Notes: a model not told the origin generated them from the sequence alone. A DNA stretch of 64,000 bases from Leifsonia tongyongensis (GCF_010686705.1 NZ_JAAGWY010000003.1:372001-436000); one strand, 5' to 3'; shown: positions 6,482 to 15,723, counted from the stretch's first letter. Translations and numbers: made by a program.

Positions 6482-7734
6482 CAGAAACCCAGACGACGGC
6501 CGTCTTCGCCGAACCGACCCGCAAGGTCACCGGGCGGTGGATCGCCTTCTTCGCGATCGCCTGGCTCGGGATCTGGATGGCGCAGCTCGCGCCGGTGCAG
6601 AAGCTGCTGCCCGAGCAGATCACCGCCCAGCTCAAGACCACGTACTGGGTCGACAACGTCGTCGCCTTCGGCATCATCTCGGGGATCTCCGGCGTCTGCG
6701 CCATCATCGCCTACCCGCTGACGGGTGCGCTCTCCGACCGTACGACCAGTCGCTTCGGGCGGCGCCGGCCGTGGATCGCGATCGGGACGCTCGTCTTCGC
6801 GATCTCGCTCATCGTGCTGGGAGCACAGACGACGATCGTCGGCATCGGCGTCTTCTGGTCGCTCGCCCTCACCGGTTTCTGCATCCTGACCGCCGCGCTC
6901 ACCGCTACGATCAGCGACCAGGTGCCCGTCAACCAGCGCGGCTACGTCTCCGGCTGGCTGAGCGCGCCGCAGGCGATCGGGATCATCCTCGGCGTCATGC
7001 TGGTGACCTACGTGTTCGTCGGAACCTTTGTCGGCTACGCGGCGATGGCGGTGCTCCTCGTCGTGCTGGTGACGCCGTTCCTGTTCCTGCCGGATGCCGT
7101 GCTGCCGGTCGAACTCAAAGAGAAGATGACCGCACGCGGCGTCGTGCAGAGCCTGTGGATCAGCCCGCGCCAACACCCCGACTTCGGCTGGACGCTCCTC
7201 AGCCGCGTGCTCGTCAACTTCGGCAACGCGTTCGGGACGACGATGCTGCTCTACTTCCTGCAGTTCGGCCTGCACGACAAGCACGCCGACGACGACCTGC
7301 TGACGCTCATCCTGATCTACATGGTCTTCGTGATCATCGCGTCGCTGGCGCTCGGGCGTCTCTCCGACCGGCTCGGCCGGCGCAAGGCGTTCGTCTTCAT
7401 CTCGTCCGCGCTGCAGGGTGTCGCGGCCCTCCTGCTCGCATTCCTCCCCGATTTCACGGTGGCGATGGTCGCGGCCGGCCTGCTCGGTCTCGGCTACGGA
7501 TGCTTCCTCTCCGTCGACCAGGCGCTCGCGACTCAGGTGCTGCCCGACCCCGAATCGCGGGGCAAGGATCTCGGGATCATGAACATCGCCACCGCCGTCC
7601 CCCAGGCGATCGCCCCGCTGATCGGCGCCGGTGTCGTCGCCATGATGGGCGGATTCGTCGGCCTGTTCGTCATGTCCGGTGTCTTCGCGTTCGCGGGTGC
7701 TCTCGCGGTCGCCCGAGTGAAAGCAGTCCGCTAG
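6478..7734 (+). CDS. MFS transporter, sugar/cation symporter-like
   Basis: A 418-residue, 12-TM major facilitator. The loop between helices 2 and 3 reads GALSDRTTSRFGRRRPWI, typical of the GPH/sucrose-symporter branch, and a second GRLSDRLGRRKAF occurs at the matching place in the second half. It should import or export a small metabolite, most simply a glycoside given the GH1 enzyme in the operon. It overlaps tetR by 4 bases and the next gene by 1 base. Direction of transport is inferred, not shown. Confidence 0.88.
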   Translation: MTETQTTAVFAEPTRKVTGRWIAFFAIAWLGIWMAQLAPVQKLLPEQITAQLKTTYWVDNVVAFGIISGISGVCAIIAYPLTGALSDRTTSRFGRRRPWIAIGTLVFAISLIVLGAQTTIVGIGVFWSLALTGFCILTAALTATISDQVPVNQRGYVSGWLSAPQAIGIILGVMLVTYVFVGTFVGYAAMAVLLVVLVTPFLFLPDAVLPVELKEKMTARGVVQSLWISPRQHPDFGWTLLSRVLVNFGNAFGTTMLLYFLQFGLHDKHADDDLLTLILIYMVFVIIASLALGRLSDRLGRRKAFVFISSALQGVAALLLAFLPDFTVAMVAAGLLGLGYGCFLSVDQALATQVLPDPESRGKDLGIMNIATAVPQAIAPLIGAGVVAMMGGFVGLFVMSGVFAFAGALAVARVKAVR

Positions 7735-9002
7735 TGCCTACGACCACCCTCGACCTGTCGGTCGCGCCCGTCGCTTCCGCCCGAACGTGGACCCGGCTCG
7801 GTACGTACTGGCCGTCGCTCACGGCGGCGACCGCGCACCTCGACCCCGCGCTCGCGGTCATCCAGCTCGACGCGCTTCGCCACAACACCCACGACATGCT
7901 GCGGCGTGCTGGAGGCAAGCCGATCCGCGTGGCATCGAAATCGGTGCGGGTGCGCGACGTGCTCGATGCGGTGCTGGCGGTTCCCGGCTACCACGGCGTG
8001 CTCGCCTACACCCTCGCCGAGGCGCTGTGGCTGGCCAAGGGATCGGACGGGCATCCGCCGATCGAGGATGTCGTGGTCGGCTACCCGACCGCCGACCGCG
8101 CAGCCATCGCCGAACTCGCGCATTCGCCCGAGCTCGCAGCGCGCGTGACCCTGATGGTCGACTCGCTCGCACAGCTCGACCTGATCGACAGCGTGGCCCC
8201 GGCGTCGGTGCGCGAAACCATCCGGGTGTGCCTGGAGCTCGACTCGTCGTGGCAGCACCCGGTGCTCGGCCACATCGGGGTGTGGCGGTCGCCGGTCTTC
8301 ACCGCGGAGGACGCCCGGGCGCTCGCTGCGAAGATCGTCGCCCGTCCGGGGTTCGCGCTGGTCGGCATGATGGGGTACGAAGCCCAGATCGCCGGACAGG
8401 GGGACAAGCCCGCCGGCCGTGCCGCCTGGGGCGCCACCCTGCGCTGGGTGCAGAAGAACTCCAAAGCCGAGCTGGCCGAGCGGCGCGCGCAAGCCGTGGC
8501 CGCGGTGCGTGAGGTCGCAGACCTCGAATTCGTGAACGGGGGCGGGACCGGCTCGCTCGAGTTCACATCCTCGGATGCGTCGGTCACCGAGATCGCGGCG
8601 GGCAGCGGACTGTTCGGCGGTCACCTCTTCGACAACTACCAGTCCTTCCGCCCGGCGCCCGCAGCGGCGTTCGCGCTCTCCGTCGTGCGCAAGCCGACCC
8701 CCGCGACGGCGACCCTGCTCGGCGGCGGATGGATCGCATCCGGACCCGCAGGAGACGACCGGCTTCCACGTATCACCTGGCCGACCGGCCTGTCGATGGT
8801 GCCCAGGGAGATGGCGGGCGAAGTGCAGACGCCGGTGACCGGGGCCGCGGCCGGCGTCCTCAAGGTCGGCGACCGCGTCTGGCTGCGCCACACCAAGTCG
8901 GGCGAGCTGAGCGAACACGTGAACGAGTTCCACCTCGTTGAGGGTGACACGGTCACCGGCACCGCCCTGACGTACCGGGGCGAAGGGAAGGCGTTCCTGT
9001 GA
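7734..9002 (+). CDS. PLP-dependent amino-acid deaminase/aldolase (alanine racemase-fold)
   Basis: A 422-residue fold-type III PLP enzyme of the D-threonine aldolase / D-serine dehydratase-like group. RVASKSVRV near residue 65 holds the PLP lysine in an alanine-racemase N-terminal barrel, and FVNGGGTGS contributes the phosphate-binding loop. The C-terminal beta domain ends in SEHVNEFHLV, where family members bind a metal. GTG 7734 overlaps the transporter's stop. Family members act on beta-hydroxy-D-amino acids; the substrate here is unknown. Confidence 0.82.
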   Translation: MPTTTLDLSVAPVASARTWTRLGTYWPSLTAATAHLDPALAVIQLDALRHNTHDMLRRAGGKPIRVASKSVRVRDVLDAVLAVPGYHGVLAYTLAEALWLAKGSDGHPPIEDVVVGYPTADRAAIAELAHSPELAARVTLMVDSLAQLDLIDSVAPASVRETIRVCLELDSSWQHPVLGHIGVWRSPVFTAEDARALAAKIVARPGFALVGMMGYEAQIAGQGDKPAGRAAWGATLRWVQKNSKAELAERRAQAVAAVREVADLEFVNGGGTGSLEFTSSDASVTEIAAGSGLFGGHLFDNYQSFRPAPAAAFALSVVRKPTPATATLLGGGWIASGPAGDDRLPRITWPTGLSMVPREMAGEVQTPVTGAAAGVLKVGDRVWLRHTKSGELSEHVNEFHLVEGDTVTGTALTYRGEGKAFL

Positions 9003-10312
9003 CGGCGACCGGGGCGACCTGGCGCAACTGGGCGAGAAGCGAGAAGGTCCGGCCTGCGCGCGTCGAACGTCCCTCCAGCGCCGAGGCGGTCCAGCGCGCC
9101 GTCGCCGCAGCGATCCGGCAGGGGATGCACGTCAAAGCCGTCGGGGCCGGCCACAGCTTCACCGGCATCGCGGTGGCGCCCGGCGTCCAGCTCGAACTCG
9201 GCGACCTGCGTGGCGTGCTCGCCGTCGACGAAGCGCGCGGACGGGTCACCCTTGCGGCCGGCACCAACCTCTACCAGTTGCCGGAGCTGCTCCTGCCGTA
9301 CGGTCTGGCGCTGGAGAACATGGGCGACATCGACCGGCAGACCATTGCGGGCGCGACCTCGACGGGAACCCACGGCACCGGCGGCAGCTTCGGCGGGCTC
9401 GCGACCCAGATCGTCGCGCTCACCATCGTGACCGGCACGGGTGACGTGCTCACCATCAGCGAGACCGAGAACGCCGAGCTGCTGCCCGCGGCGCGGCTCG
9501 GATTGGGTGCCCTCGGCGTGATCGTCGACATCACCCTGCAATGCGTCCCGGCCTTCCTCCTCCAGGCGGTCGAACGCCCGGAACCGCTCGAAGAGACCCT
9601 CGACAGCTACCTGGACCGGTCCTCGATGGAAGACCACTTCGAGTTCTACTGGTTCCCGCACACCGAGACGGCCCTGACCAAGACGAACAGCAGGCTTCCG
9701 TTCGGCGCGGAACGCCGGCCGCTCGGCAGGGTCGGCCGCTGGGTGGACGACGAGCTTCTCGGCAACGGCGTGTACCGCGGAGTGTGCGCGACCGGCACGG
9801 CTGTGCCCGCCATCGTGCCGCCCTTCAGCCGGCTGGCCCAGAAGCTCACCGGCAACCGGGATTTCACCGACTACTCGCCGCGGGTGTTCGTGACGAACCG
9901 CGCGGTGCGTTTCCGGGAGATGGAGTACGCGATTCCCCGCGAGGCGGTACCGGATGCGCTCCGTGAGGTGAAATCCCTCATCGAGCGCCGTGGATGGCGC
10001 ATCTCGTTCCCCATCGAAGTGCGCTCCGCCGCGGCGGACGAGAACTGGCTGTCGACCGCCCACGCCCGCGCATCCGGATATATCGCAGTCCACCGGTACT
10101 TCAGGGAGAATCCCGAAGAGTACTTCCGCGCAGTCGAGGAGATCATGATGGCGTACGACGGCCGACCCCACTGGGGCAAGATGCACTACCGCGACGCCGA
10201 ATCGCTGCGGGCCACCTACCGGCGCTTCGACGATTTCATCGCCGTGCGCGACAGGCTCGACCCTGAACGCGTCTTCGCCAACGACTACCTCACCAGGGTT
10301 CTGGGAGCATGA
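8999..10312 (+). CDS. FAD-linked sugar-1,4-lactone oxidase (ALO/gulonolactone type)
   Basis: A 437-residue flavoprotein of the VAO/ALO family. The FAD domain (about residues 10-170) has AVGAGHSF, where H52 is the expected covalent FAD attachment site, and GDIDRQTIAGATSTGTHG for pyrophosphate binding. The C-terminal ALO domain has the diagnostic RPHWGKMH near residue 393. It oxidises an aldono-1,4-lactone or a sugar alcohol, with oxygen or a carrier as acceptor. GTG 8999 overlaps the previous stop (GTGA), and its own stop overlaps the GH1 start. Confidence 0.88.
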   Translation: MTATGATWRNWARSEKVRPARVERPSSAEAVQRAVAAAIRQGMHVKAVGAGHSFTGIAVAPGVQLELGDLRGVLAVDEARGRVTLAAGTNLYQLPELLLPYGLALENMGDIDRQTIAGATSTGTHGTGGSFGGLATQIVALTIVTGTGDVLTISETENAELLPAARLGLGALGVIVDITLQCVPAFLLQAVERPEPLEETLDSYLDRSSMEDHFEFYWFPHTETALTKTNSRLPFGAERRPLGRVGRWVDDELLGNGVYRGVCATGTAVPAIVPPFSRLAQKLTGNRDFTDYSPRVFVTNRAVRFREMEYAIPREAVPDALREVKSLIERRGWRISFPIEVRSAAADENWLSTAHARASGYIAVHRYFRENPEEYFRAVEEIMMAYDGRPHWGKMHYRDAESLRATYRRFDDFIAVRDRLDPERVFANDYLTRVLGA

Positions 10313-11757
10313 GCGCACCCCGGCGGCCGGACGCGCACTGGCGCGAGCGCGCCCGTGAACTCGGCGAGCGCATCCCGGCAGGTTTCCGCGTCGGAGTCGC
10401 GACGGCTGCCTTCCAGATCGAAGGGGCGACCCATGAAGGCGGGCGAGGGGAGTCGGACTGGGACGTCTTCACCCACCAGCCCGGCCGCATCCTCGGCGGA
10501 TCGAACGCCGACGTGGCGACCGACCACTATCACCGACTCGGCGAAGACGTCCGGCTCATGGCCGACCTGGGGGTGGACTCGTACCGGTTCTCGCTGGCCT
10601 GGCCGCGCATCCAGCCCGGAGGTCGCGGCGGCGGCAATCACGACGGGATCGCGTTCTACGACCGCCTGATCGACGAACTGCTCGCGGCCGGGATCCGGCC
10701 GATGGCCACCCTCTTCCACTGGGACACCCCGATCGAACTGCGCGGTGGCTGGCTTTCGCGCGACACGGCCCACCGGTTCGCCGACTACGCGTTCCTCGCG
10801 GCCGAGGCGTTCGGCGACCGGGTCGAGTCGTGGGTCACCATCAACGAGCCTGCCACGGTCACGCTCAACGGGTATGCGCTCGGCGTCCACGCGCCCGGGC
10901 ACACGCTGCTGTTCGACTCCCTTCCCGCTGCCCACCACCAGCTGCTCGGGCACGGACTCGCGGTCGGTGCGTTGCGCGACGCCGGGGTAGTGGGGCGGAT
11001 CGGCATCACGAACGTGCACTCCCCGGTCGAGCCGGCCGCCGACGGTGAGGAGGACGGGGCATTCGCTGCGCTTTTCGATGTCATCCACAACCGGGTCTTC
11101 GCCGACCCGGTCCTGCTCGGGCGCTACCCGGAGGCGCCCGAGCCGTTCCGCGAGCTGTTCGGGGTGTTCGACGAGGTCGATCCGGACGACCTCGCCGTCA
11201 TCTCGGCGCCTCTCGACTTCTACGGCCTGAACTACTACTTCCCGTCTCGGGTCGCCGCCGGCGCCGGCGACGCCGACTCGCCCGACGGCGAGGCGGAAGC
11301 GATGCGATCGCTCCCGTTCCACCTGGAGCCGTGGCCGGAGTTCGACCGGACCGGATTCGGCTGGCCGATCGCCCCCGACTATCTCGGGGTCGCGCTGGGT
11401 GAGATGCGCGACCGGTACGGCGACCGGCTCCCGCCCGTGGTCATCACCGAGGGTGGGGTGAGCTTCCCCGACGCGGTTGCGGAGGGAGCCCGGCCGGAGG
11501 ACCCTGTGGATGACCGCGCCAGGATCGAATACCTCGGCGACCACATCGCGGCCGCCCTCGACGCGGTCGCCCCCGGCGGCCGCGCGGAGGGGGTCGACCT
11601 GCAGGGGTACCACGTATGGTCGCTTCTCGACAACTTCGAATGGGCGGCCGGATACACGCAGCGGTTCGGCATCGTGCACGTCGATTTCGACACCAGGGAC
11701 CGCGCGCCCAAGCGCTCGTACGGGTGGCTGCGCGAGGTGCTGGGGTCCCGGAACTGA
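10309..11757 (+). CDS. Glycoside hydrolase family 1 beta-glucosidase
   Basis: A 482-residue GH1 enzyme of normal length. The acid/base motif is VTINEP (E180) and the nucleophile motif ITEGG (E381); the usual form is ITENG, so the residue after the nucleophile is altered. Substrate-binding stretches ATAAFQIEGA, DSYRFSLAWPRI and the C-terminal SLLDNFEWAAGY are intact. No signal peptide, so it acts in the cytoplasm on an imported beta-glycoside. It is the last gene of the operon, followed by two hairpins. Confidence 0.93.
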   Translation: MSAPRRPDAHWRERARELGERIPAGFRVGVATAAFQIEGATHEGGRGESDWDVFTHQPGRILGGSNADVATDHYHRLGEDVRLMADLGVDSYRFSLAWPRIQPGGRGGGNHDGIAFYDRLIDELLAAGIRPMATLFHWDTPIELRGGWLSRDTAHRFADYAFLAAEAFGDRVESWVTINEPATVTLNGYALGVHAPGHTLLFDSLPAAHHQLLGHGLAVGALRDAGVVGRIGITNVHSPVEPAADGEEDGAFAALFDVIHNRVFADPVLLGRYPEAPEPFRELFGVFDEVDPDDLAVISAPLDFYGLNYYFPSRVAAGAGDADSPDGEAEAMRSLPFHLEPWPEFDRTGFGWPIAPDYLGVALGEMRDRYGDRLPPVVITEGGVSFPDAVAEGARPEDPVDDRARIEYLGDHIAAALDAVAPGGRAEGVDLQGYHVWSLLDNFEWAAGYTQRFGIVHVDFDTRDRAPKRSYGWLREVLGSRN

Positions 11758-11842
11758 GACCCCCAATCCGGGTGAGCGCGGCTCGAGTGAATCTTGACAA
11801 CTGCTCAGTTCGGCTGGAACACTCCCCACTAGCCGTCAAGCT

Positions 11843-11876
11843 CTGCCGTCATCCGACCGACCGCGGGTGACGGCAG
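11843..11876 (+). terminator. Hairpin after the GH1 operon
   Basis: CTGCCGTCA (11843-11851) pairs with TGACGGCAG (11868-11876), a 9-bp stem with a 16-nt loop. There is no U-tract. It lies 86 bp after the GH1 stop in a convergent intergenic region. Confidence 0.5.
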
Positions 11877-11886
11877 CGAAACGACT

Positions 11887-11933
11887 GTGGCGTCGAGCCT
11901 CCTGGTGTCGGGCACTCAGGAGGTCGACGCCAC
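11887..11933. terminator. Long inverted repeat between convergent operons
   Basis: GTGGCGTCGAGCCTCCTG (11887-11904) pairs with CAGGAGGTCGACGCCAC (11917-11933): 17 bp with one bulged base and a 12-nt loop. It sits 13 bp from the stop of the convergent permease gene and could end transcription from both sides. No T-run follows on either strand. Confidence 0.55.
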
Positions 11934-11945
11934 AGCGTCGCTCGG

Positions 11946-12680
11946 CTAGGCGGTGCGGCGCTGCAGTGTCAGCGAGCCGACGATGATCGCAGCAACGGCG
12001 AACGCACCGATGATGAGCAGCTGTCCGCCGATGTAGGCGGCGTCGTGCGAATCGGTCGCCACCGCGTTGAGCGCGTCGATCGCGTGGGAGAGCGGAAGCC
12101 AGTCGCTGATGATCTCCAGCCCCTCGGGCAGCTGATCGCGCGGGATGAAGATCCCGCCGAGCAGGACCTGCGGAAACACGAGCAGCGGCATGAACTGCAC
12201 CACCTGGAACTCGGTCCGGGCGAATGCGCTCGCGAACAGGCCGAGCGTCGTGCCGAGGATGGCGTCGGCGAGGGCGACCGCGAGCAGCAGCCACACGCTT
12301 CCTTTGATCGTGAGGCCGCAGACCCAAGTGGCGTACCCGACGGCGACCACCGACTGCACGATCGCGAGCAGTCCGAATGCGAGCGTGTAGCCGAGGATGA
12401 AGTCCGCGCGCCCCAACGGCATCGACAGCAGCCGTTCGAGCGTGCCGGTGCGACGTTCGCGCAGGGTCGTGATGCTCGTGACCAGGAACATCACGATGAA
12501 AGGGAAGAGCGCCAGCATGGCCGGCCCGATGGTCTGGAACATGTTCGTGTCGGTGAAGATCCAGGCGACGAGCCCGATGAGGAGGCTCGGCACGACGACG
12601 AGCAGGCCGATGGTGCGCGGGTCGTGCCGGATCTGAGTGAGTACCCGGCCGGCGGTGGCGAAGGTGCGGGTGAGAGTCAC
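11946..12680 (-). CDS. ABC-2 type transporter permease
   Basis: A 244-residue membrane protein with six hydrophobic segments and the ABC-2 architecture: RTIGLLVVVPSLLIGLVAWIF first, a cytosolic RERRTGTLERLLSMPLGRADFILG loop, and late FPQVLLGGIFIPRDQLPE. That last motif is typical of drug/antibiotic exporters of the DrrB/YadH type. GTG 12680 overlaps the ATPase stop. It is the third gene of a TetR-ATPase-permease operon that probably exports a toxic compound. Confidence 0.9.
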   Translation of the reverse strand: MTLTRTFATAGRVLTQIRHDPRTIGLLVVVPSLLIGLVAWIFTDTNMFQTIGPAMLALFPFIVMFLVTSITTLRERRTGTLERLLSMPLGRADFILGYTLAFGLLAIVQSVVAVGYATWVCGLTIKGSVWLLLAVALADAILGTTLGLFASAFARTEFQVVQFMPLLVFPQVLLGGIFIPRDQLPEGLEIISDWLPLSHAIDALNAVATDSHDAAYIGGQLLIIGAFAVAAIIVGSLTLQRRTA

Positions 12681-13426
12681 TGTTCCGCTCCTTGCTCGAG
12701 GTGCTTCGGATGCCGCCTGATCAGCGCCAGGAACGCGCTCTCGGTGTCGAGGGCGCCGGTCGCGGCGAGCAGGCCGGCAGGGGTCTCGTCGGCGAGGATC
12801 TCGCCGTCGCGCATGAGGAGCAGCCGATCGCAGCGGGTCGCCTCGTCCATGACGTGGCTCGAGACGAGGAGGCTCGTGCCGACGCCCGCGAGCCGGTGGA
12901 AGAGGTTCCAGAGGTCGACGCGCAGCAGCGGGTCGAGCCCGACCGTCGGCTCGTCGAGCACCAGCACTTCGGGTACTCCGAGGAGTGCAGCGGCGAGCGA
13001 GACCCGGCTTCGCTCCCCGCCCGACAGTGTGGAGACGAGCTGCGACGCATGAGCGCCGAGGTCGGTCGCTTCGATCACCCGGTCGATGTCGTCTTTGGGA
13101 GCGCCGAGCACGCTGCGGAAGTAGGAGAGGTTCTGCCGCACGGTGAGGTCGTCGTAGACGCTCGCCGACTGGGTGACATAGCCGATCCGGTGCCGGAGGG
13201 ATGCGGAACCCGCGACGTCCCCGAGCACCGTCACCGTGCCTCCCGCGATCTTCTGGACCCCCACGATGGATCGCATGAGCGTCGTCTTGCCGCAGCCGCT
13301 CGGGCCGAGCAGGCCGATCACCTGGCCGCGCGGGATCGTGAGCGACAGGCCGTCGAGCACCACCTTCTTGCCGCGGCGGACCCGAAGACCGTCGATCACG
13401 ATCGCAGTGTCCGGAGAATTCATCAT
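12677..13426 (-). CDS. ABC exporter ATP-binding protein
   Basis: A 249-residue ATPase with Walker A GPSGCGKTT, Q-loop YVTQSASVYDDLTV, signature LSGGERSRV, Walker B VLVLDEPTVGLD and switch SSHVMDEA. The SSH and DEPTVGLD wording fits the DrrA/CcmA exporter group rather than importers. Starts are ATG 13426 or 13423 (two adjacent Met); no clear Shine-Dalgarno, consistent with coupling to tetR 8 nt upstream. Confidence 0.93.
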   Translation of the reverse strand: MMNSPDTAIVIDGLRVRRGKKVVLDGLSLTIPRGQVIGLLGPSGCGKTTLMRSIVGVQKIAGGTVTVLGDVAGSASLRHRIGYVTQSASVYDDLTVRQNLSYFRSVLGAPKDDIDRVIEATDLGAHASQLVSTLSGGERSRVSLAAALLGVPEVLVLDEPTVGLDPLLRVDLWNLFHRLAGVGTSLLVSSHVMDEATRCDRLLLMRDGEILADETPAGLLAATGALDTESAFLALIRRHPKHLEQGAEQ

Positions 13427-13434
13427 GTGCTGAA

Positions 13435-14100
13435 TTATTCGCTGGTGGGAACGGCCACGTCAAGGGCCGGTAACGGCTGCCCGGTGCCGAACAGATGCCA
13501 CTGGACGACCGGCCCGACGCGGCGTACGAGTTCCTCGGTCGGCGTGCTCGCGATCGGCTCCAGGCGCAGGACGAAGCGCGTCATCATGACGCCGACGAGC
13601 TGGGCGGCGGCGAGGTTGGCGCGCAGGTCCGCATCCGGGCTCGCGCTCGCCGCGGCGAGCCGCTGGAACACCTCGCGCACGAGGAACTCCTTCAGCATGC
13701 GGCTGCCGGGTCCGCTCCCGACGGCTGTGCGGAGGATGGCCACGATCCGCGCCTGGGCCTTCTGCTCCTCGAGCTGTTCGAGCAGGTAGCGCACGATGCT
13801 GGTCCCGACGTCCTCGCGGGGACCGGCGAGGATGACCGTGATCGCCCGGTCCGGACGAAGCGGCGCCTCGAGCGTCGCCGTGAACAGGTCGGCCTTGTCC
13901 TCGAAATAGTGGTGAACCAGGGCGGAGTCGACCCCGGCGCGTCTCGCGATCGCGCGCAGCGAGGCCGCCTCATAGCCGCGGTCGGCGAACTCCTCGGTCG
14001 CCGAGCGGATGATCGCAGCCTTCGTCGACGCACCGGAGCGTGTGCCGGCACGCGGTCTTCCGCGCCTGCGTCTGGGCGTCGCATCCGTCGCATCGCTCAC
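13435..14100 (-). CDS. TetR-family transcriptional regulator of the ABC exporter
   Basis: A 221-residue regulator beginning with a basic tail (RRRRGRPRAGTRSGASTK). The HTH reads EEFADRGYEAASLRAIARRAG and is followed by DSALVHHYFEDKADLF, the standard TetR recognition and anchoring helices. GTG 14100 is preceded by TACGCT (14109-14114, minus strand) with an 8-nt gap and no Shine-Dalgarno, so it is probably leaderless. It heads the operon with the exporter ATPase and permease and likely represses it. Confidence 0.9.
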   Translation of the reverse strand: MSDATDATPRRRRGRPRAGTRSGASTKAAIIRSATEEFADRGYEAASLRAIARRAGVDSALVHHYFEDKADLFTATLEAPLRPDRAITVILAGPREDVGTSIVRYLLEQLEEQKAQARIVAILRTAVGSGPGSRMLKEFLVREVFQRLAAASASPDADLRANLAAAQLVGVMMTRFVLRLEPIASTPTEELVRRVGPVVQWHLFGTGQPLPALDVAVPTSE

Positions 14101-14235
14101 GAGACGAAAGCGTAGTACCGGATGTTCGTGAAGGAGTTGCTTTGAGTGTGGTGGGAAGCCCGTGGGAGCCAGGTCCACCCCGGATATGATGAACATCGCG
14201 CGACGAATGCGCCACACACTCAAGGAGTTTCTGCC

Positions 14236-14802
14236 ATGGATTGGCTCATCCCGGTCATCATCGTCGTCGTCATCGTCGCGATCATCGGGATCTACCTGTG
14301 GGCGACGTACAACTCGCTGGTCACGCTGAACGTTCGCGTCGACGAGGCGTGGAGCGACATCACCGTCCAGCTGAAGCGTCGTGCCGACCTCATCCCCAAT
14401 CTGATCGAGACGGTCAAGGGGTACGCATCGCACGAGCGCGGCGTCTTCGAGTCGGTCACCAAGGCGCGCGCAGAGACGCTTTCGGCGCAGGGCCCGGCGG
14501 AGGCCTCTGTCGCTGAGAACCACATCCAGGCGGCGTTACGCAGCATCTTCGCGGTCGCCGAGGCCTACCCGCAGCTGCAGGCGAGCCAGAACTTCCTGCG
14601 CCTGCAGGCCGACCTGGTCGATACCGAAGACAAGATCCAGGCTTCCCGCCGTTTCTACAACGGCGGTGTTCGCGAGCTGAACACCAAGATCAAGGTGTTC
14701 CCGAACAGCATCTTCGCCAAGCGACTCGGCTTCAGCGCGCGTGACTTCTTCGAGGTCAGCGACGTCGCGGCGATCGCCGAACCGCCCCGCGTGCAGTTCT
14801 AG
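14236..14802 (+). CDS. lemA: LemA-family membrane protein
   Basis: A 188-residue LemA protein: one N-terminal TM helix (residues 3-25), then the family core YNSLVTLNVRVDEAWSDI, VQLKRRADLIPNLIETVKGYA and FNGG-like RRFYNGGVRELNTKI before FPNSIFAKRLGF. The helical bundle should face outward. AAGGAG at 14222-14227 fixes the start, and TATGAT at 14184-14189 is a plausible -10. It pairs with htpX 12 nt downstream, a common partnership of unproven mechanism. Confidence 0.95.
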   Translation: MDWLIPVIIVVVIVAIIGIYLWATYNSLVTLNVRVDEAWSDITVQLKRRADLIPNLIETVKGYASHERGVFESVTKARAETLSAQGPAEASVAENHIQAALRSIFAVAEAYPQLQASQNFLRLQADLVDTEDKIQASRRFYNGGVRELNTKIKVFPNSIFAKRLGFSARDFFEVSDVAAIAEPPRVQF

Positions 14803-14814
14803 CGGCAGGCGGCA

Positions 14815-15723
14815 ATGTATAGAGCAATCGCCAGGAACAAGCGCAACACGGTCATCACCATCCTGCTGTTCCTGTTGATCATCGGCGGCCTCGGCTGGCT
14901 CGCGAGCGTCATCTACAACAACACGACGATCGTCATCATCACCCTGGTGGTCGCGGTGCTGTACGCGATCTTCCAGTACTACCTGGCGAGCAGCCAGGCG
15001 CTGAGCATGTCGGGCGCGATCGAGATCCAGAAGGCCGACAATCCGCGCCTGTGGAATGTCGTCGAGAACCTCTCGATCGCCACGGGCACCCCGATGCCGA
15101 AGGTCTACATCGTCAACGACCCTGCACCGAACGCGTTCGCGACCGGCCGCGATCCCCAGCATGCGGCGGTCGCCGCGACTACCGGCCTCCTCGACATCAT
15201 GACGGACTCCGAGCTGGAGGGCGTGATGGCTCACGAGCTCGGCCATGTGCGCAACTACGACATCCGTCTGTCGATGATCGTGTTCGGGCTCACCGTCGCC
15301 GTCGGCTTCATCGCCGACATGTTCCTCCGGATGGCGTTCTTCGGCGGCCTCGGCGGCGGGCGCAACAACAACAACAGCGGTGGCGGTGGCGGCGGGGGGA
15401 ACCCGATCGTGATCGTCTTCGGTCTGGTCGCACTCATCATCGCTCCGCTCGTCGCGACGCTCGTCCAGCTCGCGGTCTCGCGGCAGCGCGAGTATCTGGC
15501 GGATGCGACGGGAGCGATGACGACACGCCACCCGGATGCGCTCGCCAGCGCCCTGCTGAAGCTCCAGGACTACGGGCGGCCGATGCGCCGCCAGAATTCG
15601 TCGATGGCGCACCTGTGGATTGCAGACCCGCTGAAGCCGAGCCTGATGAGCCGCCTGTTCAGCACGCATCCGCCGATCCCCGAGCGCGTCGAGCGTCTCG
15701 AGAAGATGGGCAGCACCTTCTAA
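14815..15723 (+). CDS. htpX: M48 zinc metalloprotease, HtpX type
   Basis: A 302-residue membrane protease. Two TM helices (about residues 12-55) precede the catalytic HELGH (H140, E141, H144). Two more helices flank a Gly/Asn-rich loop (residues 180-200, NNNNSGGGGGGG), and the third zinc ligand lies in RQREYLADATGA. It degrades misfolded membrane proteins from the cytosolic side. It is co-transcribed with lemA. Its stop overlaps that of the convergent glycosylase gene by 4 bases. Confidence 0.95.
   Translation: MYRAIARNKRNTVITILLFLLIIGGLGWLASVIYNNTTIVIITLVVAVLYAIFQYYLASSQALSMSGAIEIQKADNPRLWNVVENLSIATGTPMPKVYIVNDPAPNAFATGRDPQHAAVAATTGLLDIMTDSELEGVMAHELGHVRNYDIRLSMIVFGLTVAVGFIADMFLRMAFFGGLGGGRNNNNSGGGGGGGNPIVIVFGLVALIIAPLVATLVQLAVSRQREYLADATGAMTTRHPDALASALLKLQDYGRPMRRQNSSMAHLWIADPLKPSLMSRLFSTHPPIPERVERLEKMGSTF

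Noticed and set aside
6396-9002. 868-residue frame suggesting a fusion to the PLP enzyme
   Set aside because: The first half is an out-of-frame reading of the MFS transporter. The true PLP enzyme begins at GTG 7734, overlapping the transporter stop.
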